Of a stretch of DNA of 64,000 bases, positions 52,017-62,518 are shown in pieces. How positions within the stretch are numbered: position 1 is the first letter of the stretch; every line of letters begins with the position of its first letter. Made by a program: the position numbers and the translations under genes. Location: NCBI RefSeq assembly GCF_036178845.1, contig NZ_CP108070.1, positions 9,672,001 to 9,736,000 of the forward strand, given 5' to 3'. The stretch is from Streptomyces sp. NBC_00271 (GTDB taxonomy: Bacteria; Actinomycetota; Actinomycetes; Streptomycetales; Streptomycetaceae). The notes under the pieces were generated by a model that saw nothing but the letters and a program-made list of their open reading frames with translations, did not search any database and was not told the origin of the DNA.

Positions 52017-53978
52017 ATGCCGAAACCAGCGCGCCGTATGCGCTTCACGACCTGGAGATCGCTCGCGACGGCGGCCACCGCCGCCCTGATGGCCGTCTTC
52101 CTCGCCCCCGCCGCCGCACACGGCGCGCCCCGGGAGAGCACCCCGGTCTACTCGTACGAGAACGCGATCCGTGAGTCCGTCTGGGTGGACACCGGGCTCG
52201 ACGGCGACGGCGACGGGAAGACCGACCGCGTCGCCGTCGACATCGTCCGGCCCCGCGAACTCGCCCAGCAGGGCCGCAAGGTTCCCGTGATCATGGACGC
52301 CAGCCCGTACTACTCCTGCTGCGGGCGCGGCAACGAGAGCCAGCTCAAGACGTACGACGCGAACGGCGACGTCGTCCAGATGCCGCTGTTCTACGACAAC
52401 TACTTCGTGCCGCGCGGCTACGCCTTCGTCGGCGTCGACCTGGCCGGAACCAATCGCTCGGACGGCTGTGTGGACGTCGGCGGCCGCTCCGACATCCAGT
52501 CCGCGAAAGCCGTGGTCGACTGGCTCAACGGCCGGGCCAAGGGCTACACGACGCGTACCGGCGCCGACCGGGCCAAGGCGACCTGGACCAACGGCAGAAC
52601 CGGCATGATCGGCAAGAGCTGGGACGGCACCATCGCCAACGGTGTCGCCGCGACCGGCGTCGAGGGCCTGAAGACCATCGTGCCGATCAGCGCCATCTCC
52701 TCCTGGTACGACTACTACTTCGCCAAGGGCGCCCCGCTGTACGACTCGGGCCCGGACTGGCTCTCCGGCTACGTCGACAGCCCCGAGGCCACCGCCAAGT
52801 GCGCCGCCGTGCAGCAGAAGCTCGTCGACGGGGCGCCGCGCACCGGTGACTGGACCAAGTTCTGGACCGAGCGCGACTACGTGAAGGACGCGAGCAAGGT
52901 CAGGGCGAGTGTCTTCCTGGTGCACGGCATGCAGGACCTCAACGTCCGCACCAAGAACTTCGGCCAGTGGTGGAGTGCCCTCGCCAAGAACGGCGTCGAG
53001 CGCAAGATCTGGCTCTCCCAGACCGGCCATGTCGACCCCTTCGACTTCCGCCGTACCGCCTGGGTCGACACCCTGCACCGCTGGTTCGACCACGAACTCC
53101 TCGGCTACGACAACGGCATCGACGACGAGCCCATGGCCGACATCGAGCGCCACCCCGACCAGTGGGCCACCGCCGGCGTCTGGCCGCCCCGCGGGACGCA
53201 GACGACGACACTGCGCCCCGGCACCGGCACCCAGGCGGGCGTCGGCACCCTCGGCCTGCGTACGGGCTCCGGAACCGAGACCTTCACCGACGACCCGCAG
53301 CTGAGCGAGACCGACTGGGCCGCCCACATCGACCGGTCCACCCCCGAGAAGGCCGGGTTCGTCACCAAGCCGCTGACCCAGGACCTGCGTCTGTCCGGCT
53401 CCTCCAAGGTGACCGTCACCGCCACGCCGACCACCTCGACCGCCCACCTCTCCGCGGTCCTGGTCGACCTGGGCCCGGACACCATCCGCGACTACGCCGA
53501 CGGCGGCGAGGGCATCACCACCCTCACCGACCGCACCTGCTGGGGCCCGAGCACGACCGGCGACAGCTCCTGCTACAAGGTCACCCAGGCGAAGAAGACC
53601 GACGTCGCCGCCACGGTCCTCAGCCGCGGCTGGGCCGACCTCGGCAACTACGCCTCCGACCTCAAGGGCGTCCCGCTCACCCCGGGCAAGGCGTACACGA
53701 TCACGCTCGACCTGGCCGCCACCGACCACGTCGTCCCGGCGGGCCACCGGCTCGCCCTGATCGTCGCGGGCACCGACAAGGACCTCATCGACCCGCCGTC
53801 GACCACTCCGACCCTCACACTGGACCTGTCCCGTACGTCCGCCCGCGTGCCGTTTGTCGGCGGCGCCAAGGCCTTCACCAGGGCGACCACGGGCTCCGCC
53901 GCCGCCGCGAGCACGGCCGGCCTCGACGGCGTACGCGATCCGAGCAGTGCCCTCCGGGTCCCGGGGGAGACCCGCTGA
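52017..53978 (+). CDS. secreted Xaa-Pro dipeptidyl-peptidase (S15/CocE-NonD)
   Basis: A 653-residue exported serine peptidase. Signal peptide RRMRFTTWRSLATAATAALMAVFLAPAAAHGA; alpha/beta-hydrolase core with nucleophile in MIGKSWDGTIANG, Asp expected near HGMQDLNVRTKN, and His in SQTGHVDPFDFRR. The ~230-residue C-terminal jelly-roll (X-Pro dipeptidyl-peptidase C-terminal domain) completes the S15 architecture. It cleaves Xaa-Pro dipeptides from peptides outside the cell, complementing the divergent M1 enzyme. Confidence 0.88.
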   Translation: MPKPARRMRFTTWRSLATAATAALMAVFLAPAAAHGAPRESTPVYSYENAIRESVWVDTGLDGDGDGKTDRVAVDIVRPRELAQQGRKVPVIMDASPYYSCCGRGNESQLKTYDANGDVVQMPLFYDNYFVPRGYAFVGVDLAGTNRSDGCVDVGGRSDIQSAKAVVDWLNGRAKGYTTRTGADRAKATWTNGRTGMIGKSWDGTIANGVAATGVEGLKTIVPISAISSWYDYYFAKGAPLYDSGPDWLSGYVDSPEATAKCAAVQQKLVDGAPRTGDWTKFWTERDYVKDASKVRASVFLVHGMQDLNVRTKNFGQWWSALAKNGVERKIWLSQTGHVDPFDFRRTAWVDTLHRWFDHELLGYDNGIDDEPMADIERHPDQWATAGVWPPRGTQTTTLRPGTGTQAGVGTLGLRTGSGTETFTDDPQLSETDWAAHIDRSTPEKAGFVTKPLTQDLRLSGSSKVTVTATPTTSTAHLSAVLVDLGPDTIRDYADGGEGITTLTDRTCWGPSTTGDSSCYKVTQAKKTDVAATVLSRGWADLGNYASDLKGVPLTPGKAYTITLDLAATDHVVPAGHRLALIVAGTDKDLIDPPSTTPTLTLDLSRTSARVPFVGGAKAFTRATTGSAAAASTAGLDGVRDPSSALRVPGETR

Positions 53979-53991
53979 TCCACTGACCCCC

Positions 53992-54966
53992 TCAAGGGCG
54001 CACGGCGGCCGGTTCCTCGCCCAGCGCGAGCCCGGCCGCCTCCCGCGCACAGCCCCAGGCCACCGTGACGCCCGCGCCGCCATGACCGTAGTGATGCACC
54101 AACACCCGCCCGTCGGGCAGTACTTCACGCTCCAGCCGGACCGTGTCACGCACCGGCCGCAGCCCCACCCGATGGCCCAGCACGCGCGCCCCGGCGATCT
54201 CCGGCCGCAGTGCCACACACCGTTCGACGATCGCTTCGGCCGCCGCCGGATCCGGCGTGAGCGACCAGTCATCGTCGTCGGTCGTACCACCCAGCACGAG
54301 CCGGTCCGGGTGCGGGAACACATAGGTGGTCGTCCCGGCGTCCGAGTCCGTCGACACGAGCCAGGTATGGACCCCGGGGTTCTCCACGACCACGAGCTGC
54401 CCGCGCACGGGCCGTACGGCCGGATCCGGTACGAGCGTGCGGGCGCCAAGCCCCGTGCAGTTGACGACGACCGGCGCCTCGACCTCCGCGAGATCCGTCA
54501 CCGTCCGTGTCTCGATCGTCCCGCCCGCCCGCAGGAACCGCTCGCGCAGCCAGCGCAGATGCACCGGCATGTCGATCAGCGGCAGCCGCGCCCACAGCCC
54601 CGTACCCGCGTACTCCTCGGGCGTCGCCGCGCGCAGCCCCGGCACCCGGGCGGCCCACGGCTCCAGCGCGTCCAGCCGCGTCTCGCCCTGTACGCCCTCG
54701 ACCAGGCGTACGCCCGTCTCCCGGGGCCGGGCCGCCAACTCCTCGTACACGGAGAGTGATTGCAGAGCCCATTCGCCCGCGAGCGCCTTCGGCCGGATGC
54801 GGTACGGCCACCACAGCGCGCCGGCAACGGCCGAGGTGGTCAGCTCGCCGGACTCCCGCGCCCACACCCGTACCCGCCGGCCGCGCTCGGCCAGGACGAT
54901 CGCCGTCGTCAAACCGACGACACCGCTTCCGACCACGATCACGTCACCGCTGGGCGCGTTGTCCAT
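53992..54966 (-). CDS. D-amino-acid oxidase (FAD)
   Basis: A 324-residue flavoprotein. The FAD-binding start is DVIVVGSGVVGLTTAIVLAERGRRVRVWAR, with SAVAGALWWPYR, VVNCTGLGARTL, and a C-terminal HHYGHGGAGVTVAWGCA, the set of D-amino-acid oxidases of the DAO family. It oxidatively deaminates D-amino acids to 2-oxo acids, ammonia and peroxide. ATG 54966. Its stop is 13 bases from that of the Xaa-Pro peptidase gene. Confidence 0.9.
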   Translation of the reverse strand: MDNAPSGDVIVVGSGVVGLTTAIVLAERGRRVRVWARESGELTTSAVAGALWWPYRIRPKALAGEWALQSLSVYEELAARPRETGVRLVEGVQGETRLDALEPWAARVPGLRAATPEEYAGTGLWARLPLIDMPVHLRWLRERFLRAGGTIETRTVTDLAEVEAPVVVNCTGLGARTLVPDPAVRPVRGQLVVVENPGVHTWLVSTDSDAGTTTYVFPHPDRLVLGGTTDDDDWSLTPDPAAAEAIVERCVALRPEIAGARVLGHRVGLRPVRDTVRLEREVLPDGRVLVHHYGHGGAGVTVAWGCAREAAGLALGEEPAAVRP

Positions 54967-55032
54967 GCCGGGACGTTAGCGGAATATGTCATGCCGTGCT
55001 CACATCACTCCCAGTCTGGGGATACTCACAGC

Positions 55033-56058
55033 ATGTCTGCCGAGTACGCGACCTTTGGCCTGGCACCGGCGATGCGTGCCGGTGGAGTCCTCGCCAACGG
55101 TGACTACCAAGTGCACCGGGACTTCGTCGACTTCATCGTCGACGGCCGCCCGCTGCTGTACCAGCTCTCCGACCTCGACGCGGTGTCCCCGCTCGCCTCC
55201 GACGTACCACCCGCCATCTTCACCGCCCAGGTCCGAAGCCTCCTCCTGGAGGCCGAGGCGCCGCTCGACGACGGCCGCTACGTGATCTACGGCTGTCCCG
55301 AGTGCGAGGGCATCGAATGCGGTGCCGTGACCGCCGTCATCGAGAAGGACGACTCCCGCGACGACTACGTGTGGCGCGACTTCGCCTGGCAGACCGGCGA
55401 ACACGCCGATCTGGAGCTCAACGGCTATCACGGGATAGGGCCGTTCCGCTTCCAGGGCGCCGAGTACCGCAGCGCCCTGAACTCGCTGCTCCTCGGCGAC
55501 CCCGGGGCGCGCCGCCGGGTCCTGCTCATCGGCGCCAGGGTCGCCGTGCTCGCCAAGCTCGCCGCCGCCCTGCGCACCATCGGTATCGGCGCCGACATCA
55601 CCCGCGACGCCACCGACGTCCCGGCCGAGGAACTCCGCGGGTACGGCGCGGTGGCCTTCGGGCGCGCCATCGGCGAACAGGAGCGCGCGGCCGTACGGCA
55701 GTCCTTCGAGCGTGCCGGGGTCGAGGTCGCCTACGTCGACGGCCTGGCCCCCGTCGTCCCGCTCCTCGTCGCGCAGATCGAGCACGCCCTGGACCGCAGT
55801 CCCCACGAGCTGCGCCGCCTCACCCGCCTGGTCGCCGCCGACGGCGAGGCGGGTATCGAGGTCACCTCCACCTGCCGGGTCCAGATCACCGCGTACCGCC
55901 TCGACCGGCTGTACCGCACGCACACGCAGGAGGTCTTCGACGGGATCCTGGAGGCGGGCAGACACCGGATCGCCCTGGACGCCAAGGCCGTGAAGGGGGA
56001 GTCCTTCCTCGTGGCGCGGACCTCGGGGAGTGTGCTGGTGGAGGCGATGGCCCATTGA
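55033..56058 (+). CDS. unknown protein, Cys cluster plus Rossmann-like region
   Basis: A 341-residue protein found, to my memory, in other Streptomyces as hypothetical or oxidoreductase. The N-terminal half has a YGCPECEGIECGAVTAVIE stretch (three Cys, possibly metal) and VWRDFAWQTG; residues ~155-250 are a Rossmann-like segment (RRVLLIGARVAVLAKLAAALRTIGIGADITRD). No catalytic residues identified. Start ATG 55033. It precedes the ABC-F gene with a 109-base gap and a separate leaderless-type promoter, so it is not clearly part of that unit. Confidence 0.6.
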   Translation: MSAEYATFGLAPAMRAGGVLANGDYQVHRDFVDFIVDGRPLLYQLSDLDAVSPLASDVPPAIFTAQVRSLLLEAEAPLDDGRYVIYGCPECEGIECGAVTAVIEKDDSRDDYVWRDFAWQTGEHADLELNGYHGIGPFRFQGAEYRSALNSLLLGDPGARRRVLLIGARVAVLAKLAAALRTIGIGADITRDATDVPAEELRGYGAVAFGRAIGEQERAAVRQSFERAGVEVAYVDGLAPVVPLLVAQIEHALDRSPHELRRLTRLVAADGEAGIEVTSTCRVQITAYRLDRLYRTHTQEVFDGILEAGRHRIALDAKAVKGESFLVARTSGSVLVEAMAH

Positions 56059-56167
56059 GCGGGCCGCACGGACGCGGGGGTGCGGCCCCGCACGGAATCC
56101 GGGACGTGGCCCCGCACGGAAACGGAGGCGCAGCCGGGGCGGCCGGGCCGTTAGGATCGGCCTCCTG

Positions 56168-57808
56168 ATGACTGCCACTCTCGTCGCCAAGAACCTCGCC
56201 GCCGGACACGGCGACCGCTCGCTCTTCTCCGGGCTCGACCTCGTGGTCGCGCCCGGCGATGTGATCGGACTCGTCGGTGCCAACGGCGCGGGCAAGTCCA
56301 CCCTGCTGCGGATGCTCGCCGGACTGCTCACGCCCGAGGAGGGGGAGCTGCGGCTGTCCCCGCCGTCGGCGAGCGTCGGCCATCTGCCGCAGGAGCCGGA
56401 GCGGCGGGAGGGCGAGAGCGTCCGGGAGTTCCTGGCCCGGCGCACTGGTGTGGCCGAGGCCCAGCGCGTGATGGACGAGGCGACGCAGGCACTCGTCGAC
56501 GGCGCGCCGGGCGCGGACGACGCGTACGCGGAGAGCCTGGAGCGCTGGCTCGACCTCGGCGGCGCCGACCTCGACGAGCGCGCCGAGGAGGTCGCCGACA
56601 CCCTCGGGCTCGGCGTCGACCTCGACCAGCCGATGACGTCCCTGTCCGGCGGCCAGGCGGCCCGCGCCGGACTCGCCTCCCTGCTCCTGTCCCGCTACGA
56701 CGTCTTCCTCCTCGACGAGCCCACCAACGACCTGGACCTGGAAGGCCTGGAGCGGCTCGAACGCTTCGTCTCCGGGCTGCGCGCGGGCACCGTCGTCGTC
56801 AGCCACGACCGCGAGTTCCTGACCCGCACGGTCACCAAGGTGCTCGAACTCGACCTCGCCCAGCAGCAGATCACCCTCTACGGCGGCGGCTACGAGGCCT
56901 ACCTGGAGGAGCGCGACACCGCCCGTCGGCACGCCCGCGACGACTACGAGGAGTACGCCGACAAGCGCTCCGCCCTCGAAGGCCGCGCCCAGATGCAGCG
57001 CTCCTGGATGGACAAGGGCGTGAAGAACGCCCGGCGCAAGGCGAACAACGACAACGACAAGATCGGCCGCAAGTTCCGCAGCGAGGCCAGCGAGAAGCAG
57101 GCGTCCAAGGCCCGGCAGACCCAGCGCATGATCGAGCGCCTGGACGTCGTCGACGAGCCGCGCAAGGAGTGGGAGCTGCGGATGGAGATCGCGGCCGCAC
57201 CGCGCTCCGGCGCCGTCGTCGCCACCCTGCGTGACGCCGAGGTGCGGCGCGGCGACTTCACCTTCGGCCCCGCGACCCTCCAGATCGACTGGGCGGACCG
57301 GGTCGCCGTCACGGGCGCCAACGGCGCGGGCAAGTCGACCCTGCTCGGCGCCCTGCTCGGCCGGGTCCCGCTGGACGCCGGTCACGCGACCCTAGGCTCC
57401 GGCGTCGTCGTCGGCGAGGTCGACCAGGCCCGTAAGCTCTTCCACGGCTCCGAGTCCCTGCTCGACGCGTTCAGCGCAGCCGTCCCCGACACCGAACCGG
57501 CCGAGGTCCGCACCCTGCTGGCCAAGTTCGGCCTCAAGGCGGAACACGTCCTGCGCCCGGCGGCCACCCTTTCTCCCGGCGAGCGCACCCGCTCGGCCCT
57601 CGCCCTCCTCCAGGGCCGTGGCGTCAACCTCCTCGTCCTCGACGAGCCGACCAACCACCTCGACCTCCCGGCGATCGAACAGCTGGAGGCGGCGCTCGAC
57701 TCGTACGAGGGCACCCTGCTGCTCGTGACCCACGACCGCCGCATGCTCGACGCGGTCCACACCACGCGCCGGCTGGAAGTGGCGGCGGGCAAGGTGACGG
57801 AGCGCTGA
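56168..57808 (+). CDS. ABC-F family ATPase (second copy in the window)
   Basis: A 546-residue protein of two ABC cassettes (Walker A GANGAGKST twice; signatures LSGGQAAR and LSPGERTR, the second unusual with SPG; Walker B LLDEPTND and VLDEPTNH) joined by a basic linker RKANNDNDKIGRKF. It is clearly not the same as the copy at 31239; the linker and signature differ. Such proteins modulate translation or protect ribosomes. TAGGAT 12 bases before the ATG, with no ribosome site, implies a leaderless transcript. Confidence 0.9.
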   Translation: MTATLVAKNLAAGHGDRSLFSGLDLVVAPGDVIGLVGANGAGKSTLLRMLAGLLTPEEGELRLSPPSASVGHLPQEPERREGESVREFLARRTGVAEAQRVMDEATQALVDGAPGADDAYAESLERWLDLGGADLDERAEEVADTLGLGVDLDQPMTSLSGGQAARAGLASLLLSRYDVFLLDEPTNDLDLEGLERLERFVSGLRAGTVVVSHDREFLTRTVTKVLELDLAQQQITLYGGGYEAYLEERDTARRHARDDYEEYADKRSALEGRAQMQRSWMDKGVKNARRKANNDNDKIGRKFRSEASEKQASKARQTQRMIERLDVVDEPRKEWELRMEIAAAPRSGAVVATLRDAEVRRGDFTFGPATLQIDWADRVAVTGANGAGKSTLLGALLGRVPLDAGHATLGSGVVVGEVDQARKLFHGSESLLDAFSAAVPDTEPAEVRTLLAKFGLKAEHVLRPAATLSPGERTRSALALLQGRGVNLLVLDEPTNHLDLPAIEQLEAALDSYEGTLLLVTHDRRMLDAVHTTRRLEVAAGKVTER

Positions 57809-57952
57809 CCTACGCCGCGGCGGCCCCCGCGCCCGCAGGGAGCGGGCGCCGGACATGATCCAAGAGGTCTCGAGCCCCTTGCTCGCCGTGACTTCCCAGG
57901 TGAGGACGCGCGAGCTGGCCATACGGACACTCTAAGGAGCGGGGCTCGTGCA

Positions 57953-58011
57953 GCGCCCCGAAAGGGGCGCGGGGAACTGCGCGCTCAGCCACGAACGACC
58001 CGCAGTTCCCC
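57953..58011. repeat. intergenic double hairpin, dispersed Streptomyces repeat type
   Basis: First hairpin GCGCCCC-GAAA-GGGGCGC (57953-57970); second, arms GGGGAACTGCG (57971-57981) and CGCAGTTCCCC (58001-58011) around a 19-base loop. This tandem arrangement is, from memory, a frequently dispersed intergenic motif in Streptomyces genomes. It lies between converging ABC-F and tex genes and may serve as terminator. The rest of 57809-57952 shows no feature I recognise. Confidence 0.7.
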
Positions 58012-58027
58012 ACGTACCTTCAGCCGC

Positions 58028-60430
58028 TCAGCGCCTGCCCTTCTTGGGATCGACAAGCCCCGCGCGCCGCAGCGCGTCGGCCATCGCACTGTTGGCCGGC
58101 GGCGGAGCGGCCTGCCGCGAACCGCCGCCGCCACCACCGCCTCCACCCGCCCCGCCCCGCGGCTGACGCTGCTGCTGGCGCTGCTGCGGAGGCCGCCCGC
58201 CCCGCTGCGGACGCCCACCCCCAGCCTGCTGATCCGACGGAGTCGCCTCGTCGTCGAGCCGCAGCGTGAGCGAGATCCGCTTGCGCGGGATGTCGATCTC
58301 GAGCACCTTCACCTTCACGATGTCACCCGGCTTCGCCACATCGCGCGGGTCCTTCACGAACGTCTTCGACATCGCCGAGACATGCACCAGACCGTCCTGG
58401 TGGACGCCGATGTCCACGAAGGCCCCGAACGCGGCCACATTCGTGACGACCCCTTCGAGCACCATCCCGGAGGCCAGGTCGGAGATCTTCTCGACGCCTT
58501 CCTTGAAGGTGGCCGTCTTGAAAGCGGGCCTCGGGTCGCGCCCGGGCTTCTCCAGCTCCTTCAGGATGTCCGTGACGGTCGGCAGACCGAACGTCTCGTC
58601 CACGAAGTCGGTCGGCCTGAGCGAGCGCAGCACACCGGTGTTGCCGATCAGGGAGGCGACCTCGCTGCCCGCCGTCTTCACCATCCGCCGCACCACGGGG
58701 TACGCCTCCGGGTGCACGCTGGAGGCGTCCAGCGGGTCGTCCCCGCCCCGGATGCGCAGGAAGCCCGCACACTGCTCGTACGCCTTCGGGCCGAGCCGGG
58801 CCACGTTCTTGAGGGTGGTGCGGGACGTGAAGGGGCCGTTGGCGTCGCGGTGCGCCACGATGTTCTCCGCGAGCCCGGAGGTGATGCCGGAGACGCGCGC
58901 TAGCAGCGGGGCGGAGGCCGTGTTCACGTCCACGCCCACGCCGTTCACACAGTCCTCGACCACCGCGTCCAGGGACCGGGAGAGCTTCACCTCGGACAGG
59001 TCGTGCTGGTACTGCCCGACACCGATGGACTTCGGGTCGATCTTCACCAGCTCGGCCAGCGGGTCCTGGAGGCGGCGCGCGATGGAGACGGCGCCGCGCA
59101 GCGACACGTCCATGTCGGGCAGCTCCTGCGAGGCGAACGCGGACGCCGAGTACACCGAAGCCCCCGCCTCGGACACCATCACCTTGGTGAGGTTCAACTC
59201 CGGGTGCTTGGTGATGAGTTCACCGGCGAGCTTGTCGGTCTCGCGGGACGCCGTGCCGTTGCCGATCGCGATCAGCTCGACCGCGTGCTCCTTGGCGAGG
59301 CGGGCGAGCTTGGCGATGGCCTCGTCCCACTTGTTGGCCGGGACGTGCGGGTAGATGACGTCCGTCGCCACGACCTTGCCGGTCGCGTCGACCACGGCGA
59401 CCTTGACACCCGTACGGAAACCGGGGTCGAGGCCCAGCGTCGCGCGGGTGCCCGCCGGGGCGGCGAGCAGCAGGTCCCGCAGGTTCGCCGCGAAGACGTT
59501 CACCGCCTCGTCCTCGGCGGCCGTGCGCAGCCGAAGGCGCAGGTCGATGCCGAGGTGCACGAGGATGCGGGTGCGCCAGGCCCAGCGGACGGTGTCCGTG
59601 AGCCATTTGTCGCCGGGGCGGCCGCGGTCGGCGATCTGGAAGTGGTGGGCGACGATTCCCTCGTACGAGGAGGGACCGGGCTGCTCGGAGGGCTCCTCGG
59701 GTTCCAGGACGAGGTCGAGGACCTCCTCCTTCTCGCCGCGCAGCATGGCGAGGACGCGGTGCGAGGGCAGCTCCTTGAAGGGCTCGGCGAAGTCGAAGTA
59801 GTCGGCGAACTTGGCGCCCGCCTCCTCCTTGCCGTCCCGCACCTTGGCGGCCAGGCGCCCGCGCACCCACATGCGCTCGCGCAGCTCGCCGATCAGGTCG
59901 GCGTCCTCCGAGAACCGCTCGGTGAGGATCGACCGGGCGCCGTCCAGCGCGGCCTGCGGGTCGGCGACACCCTTGTCCGCGTCGACGAACGCCGCCGCGG
60001 CGGCGAGCGGGTCGACCGACGGGTCGCCGAGCAGGCCCTCGGCCAGCGGCTCCAGGCCCGCCTCGCGCGCGATCTGCGCCTTCGTGCGCCGCTTCGGCTT
60101 GAACGGCAGATAGATGTCCTCGAGCCGCGCCTTCGTCTCGGCGCCCCGGATCTGCGCCTCGACCTCCTCGGTGAGCTTGCCCTGCTCGCGCACCGATTCG
60201 AGGATCGCCGTGCGCCGCTCCTCCAGCTCCCGCAGATAGCGCAGCCGCTCCTCGAGGGTGCGCAGCTGCGCATCGTCGAGCATCTCGGTCGCTTCCTTGC
60301 GGTAGCGGGCGATGAAGGGCACCGTCGACCCGCCGTCGAGCAAGTCGACGGCGGCCTTGACCTGCCGCTCCCGTACGCCGAGCTCCTCGGCGATCCTGCC
60401 TTCGATGGACCCTACGAGGGGTGTCGTCAC
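58028..60430 (-). CDS. tex: Tex-family RNA-binding transcription accessory protein
   Basis: An 800-residue Tex protein: N-terminal helical region ([45 protein letters not shown]), YqgF-like RNase H fold ([22 protein letters not shown]), a helix-hairpin-helix segment ([17 protein letters not shown]), and a C-terminal S1 domain ([31 protein letters not shown]). After it comes an Arg/Gln/Gly-rich low-complexity tail with a poly-Gly run, then a basic end. GTG 60430 is the conserved start. Tex is involved in transcription/RNA processes and is essential or important in several bacteria. Confidence 0.93.
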   Translation of the reverse strand: MTTPLVGSIEGRIAEELGVRERQVKAAVDLLDGGSTVPFIARYRKEATEMLDDAQLRTLEERLRYLRELEERRTAILESVREQGKLTEEVEAQIRGAETKARLEDIYLPFKPKRRTKAQIAREAGLEPLAEGLLGDPSVDPLAAAAAFVDADKGVADPQAALDGARSILTERFSEDADLIGELRERMWVRGRLAAKVRDGKEEAGAKFADYFDFAEPFKELPSHRVLAMLRGEKEEVLDLVLEPEEPSEQPGPSSYEGIVAHHFQIADRGRPGDKWLTDTVRWAWRTRILVHLGIDLRLRLRTAAEDEAVNVFAANLRDLLLAAPAGTRATLGLDPGFRTGVKVAVVDATGKVVATDVIYPHVPANKWDEAIAKLARLAKEHAVELIAIGNGTASRETDKLAGELITKHPELNLTKVMVSEAGASVYSASAFASQELPDMDVSLRGAVSIARRLQDPLAELVKIDPKSIGVGQYQHDLSEVKLSRSLDAVVEDCVNGVGVDVNTASAPLLARVSGITSGLAENIVAHRDANGPFTSRTTLKNVARLGPKAYEQCAGFLRIRGGDDPLDASSVHPEAYPVVRRMVKTAGSEVASLIGNTGVLRSLRPTDFVDETFGLPTVTDILKELEKPGRDPRPAFKTATFKEGVEKISDLASGMVLEGVVTNVAAFGAFVDIGVHQDGLVHVSAMSKTFVKDPRDVAKPGDIVKVKVLEIDIPRKRISLTLRLDDEATPSDQQAGGGRPQRGGRPPQQRQQQRQPRGGAGGGGGGGGGSRQAAPPPANSAMADALRRAGLVDPKKGRR

Positions 60431-60518
60431 GATCCCGTACCGCCTTCTCCACTGAGGTTGCGCGGCAATTGTGGCAGGTGACACCGACAACGGGGGATCA
60501 GGGCGCCGATCGGCGCTG

Positions 60519-61385
60519 TCAGCCCTTGCCGGTCATGCCCTCGGGGAACGCGCCGGCGGCCAGCGCCCGCATCAGGATGCCCCGCGCCAGCTCGGTGAGG
60601 CGCTCCACGCCCGCGGCGCCCAGATGCTCGTACGGGGCACGGTCCAGCCGGTCCGTGCGGTCCTCGATCTCCTGGCGCAGGGCCACCCCCGCCTCGGTCA
60701 ACTCGCCCTCCGCGTCGAGCAGTCCGCGCTCGCGCAGCCGCTCGACCGCCGCCTCCCAGTGCGTGCGCGACCAGCCGCGCGTGCCCAGTGCCCACTTCGG
60801 GGCCATGCCCTTGCCGGTCGCGGTGTGGCTCACCAGTGCCTCGACCGGGTCGAGCTCCGCGTCGAGCAGCGCCGCGAGGTGCCCGTCGCCCCGGTGCTCG
60901 CGCAGCAGCGTGGCGCCGTGCCAGAGGGCGAGGTGCGGCGCGTCGGGCACGGGCAGGTCGGCGTGCGCCGCGTACAGCGGGCGCGCGGTCCTGGTGCAGG
61001 CTTCCGCGGCCCGCAGGGCGAGTTCCGCCGCCTCGGCGACCTCCTTGGAGGCGAGGACGTCCTCGCCGAGGAGCCGGCGCCAGGTCGCGTCGACGGCACG
61101 CGCGCGTGCCGCGAGGACGGTCTCCGGGGAGGCCTTCTTCCACACCTCGGGCACATGCCGGGCCACCAGCTCGTGGCGGAAGTTGTAGAACGTCGCCGTC
61201 ACCGTGCCGGGGCCCACCGGCCCCATGGCGGCGGCCCGCACGGCGAAGTACGCGCCGTTGCTGTCCTCGATCCCGACGTCGGCCAGCTCCCGGCCCAGAT
61301 CCGGCGAGAAGTAGTGCGTCGAGTGCAGCGGGTTGAGGACGTTGTGGCAGCGCCGCCCGGCGCGCTCCGGCAGAGGTGTGGTCAT
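60519..61385 (-). CDS. SalK/SCO6745-family winged-helix-like protein
   Basis: A 288-residue protein of the family named after SCO6745. It starts [28 protein letters not shown], continues [31 protein letters not shown], and ends with a MarR/HTH-like region ([30 protein letters not shown]). Function of the family is unsettled; roles in antibiotic biosynthesis (SalK) or regulation are proposed. ATG 61385. Same strand as tex but with a gap of 88 bases, so co-transcription is possible. Confidence 0.85.
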   Translation of the reverse strand: MTTPLPERAGRRCHNVLNPLHSTHYFSPDLGRELADVGIEDSNGAYFAVRAAAMGPVGPGTVTATFYNFRHELVARHVPEVWKKASPETVLAARARAVDATWRRLLGEDVLASKEVAEAAELALRAAEACTRTARPLYAAHADLPVPDAPHLALWHGATLLREHRGDGHLAALLDAELDPVEALVSHTATGKGMAPKWALGTRGWSRTHWEAAVERLRERGLLDAEGELTEAGVALRQEIEDRTDRLDRAPYEHLGAAGVERLTELARGILMRALAAGAFPEGMTGKG

Positions 61386-61496
61386 GCCCGAAGGTTACCG
61401 ACTGGTCGGTACGTAGGGAAGGTGAGAGGAGCGATGGCAGGAAAGGTGGGGTACTCGTCGTTGCGGCCATCACCCCGCACGCCAAGAATCGAGACC

Positions 61497-62450
61497 ATGC
61501 GAACCGTCCTGGTCGTCCTCTTCGACGATGTGCAGAGCCTCGACGTCACGGGCCCCGTGGAGGTCTTCGCGGGCGCCGAGGCCTTCCGCGGCGGCTCCTA
61601 CCGCATCCACACCGCCTCCCTGGACGGCGCACCCGTGCGTACCACCAGCGGCCTCACCCTCGTCCCGGACCACACCCTCGCCGACGCGCCCGCCCCGCAC
61701 ACCCTGCTGGTCCCGGGCGGCCGGGGCACCCGGCGCCCCGACCCCCGGCTGACCGACTGGCTGCGCGCGCACGGGCCGCGCGCCGAGCGCCTGGTCTCCG
61801 TCTGCACCGGCGCCATCCCGCTCGCCGAGGCGGGCCTCCTGGACGGCCGCCGCGCGACGACCCACTGGGCGTACTGCGACAAGCTCGCCCGTGACCACCC
61901 GGCCATCGAGGTCGACCCCGATCCCATCTACGTGCGGGACGGACAGGTGTCCACCTCGGCGGGCGTCACCTCCGGCATCGACCTCGCCCTCGCGCTCGTG
62001 GAGGAGGACCTCGGCCGGGAGGTCGCCCTGACGGTCGCCCGCCACCTCGTCGTCTTCCTGCGGCGCCCGGGCAACCAGGCCCAGTTCAGCGCCCAGCTGG
62101 CCGCGCAGACTGCGCGGCGCGAACCGCTCCGCGAGGTCCAGCAGTGGATCACCGAGCACCCCGGCGACGACCTGTCCGTCGAGTCGCTCGCCGTCCGCGC
62201 CCGGCTCTCGCCGCGGCACTTCGCCCGCGCCTTCCAGACCGAGACGGGCATGACCCCGGGCCGGTACGTCGACCGCGTCCGCCTCGAACACGCCCGGCGC
62301 CTCCTGGAGGACACCGCCGACGGAGTCGAGGAGATCTCCCGCGCCTGCGGCTACGGCACCCCCGAGGCGATGCGCCGTGCCTTCGTGAAGACGCTCGGCA
62401 CGGCACCGGCGGAGTACCGGCGCCGCTTCCGCCCCGCCCCCACCCGGTGA
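61497..62450 (+). CDS. GlxA-like transcriptional regulator (DJ-1/PfpI + AraC HTH)
   Basis: A 317-residue regulator. Residues ~1-180 are a DJ-1/PfpI fold (VVLFDDVQSLDVTGPVEVFAGA, LVPGGRG, and VSVCTGAIPLAEAGLLDGRRATTHW with the nucleophile-elbow Cys); residues ~215-310 are an AraC double HTH (LSVESLAVRARLSPRHFARAFQTETGMTPGRYVDRVRLEHARRLL, then ISRACGYGTPEAMRRAF). Members activate neighbouring catabolic or stress genes. The DJ-1/PfpI gene that follows after 68 bases is an obvious target or partner. Confidence 0.9.
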   Translation: MRTVLVVLFDDVQSLDVTGPVEVFAGAEAFRGGSYRIHTASLDGAPVRTTSGLTLVPDHTLADAPAPHTLLVPGGRGTRRPDPRLTDWLRAHGPRAERLVSVCTGAIPLAEAGLLDGRRATTHWAYCDKLARDHPAIEVDPDPIYVRDGQVSTSAGVTSGIDLALALVEEDLGREVALTVARHLVVFLRRPGNQAQFSAQLAAQTARREPLREVQQWITEHPGDDLSVESLAVRARLSPRHFARAFQTETGMTPGRYVDRVRLEHARRLLEDTADGVEEISRACGYGTPEAMRRAFVKTLGTAPAEYRRRFRPAPTR

Positions 62451-62518
62451 CCAGCCCCCACCCGTCGACCAGCCCGTACCTGACGTGCCTGCCCCACCCA
62501 GCCGTGGAAAGGAACCCG

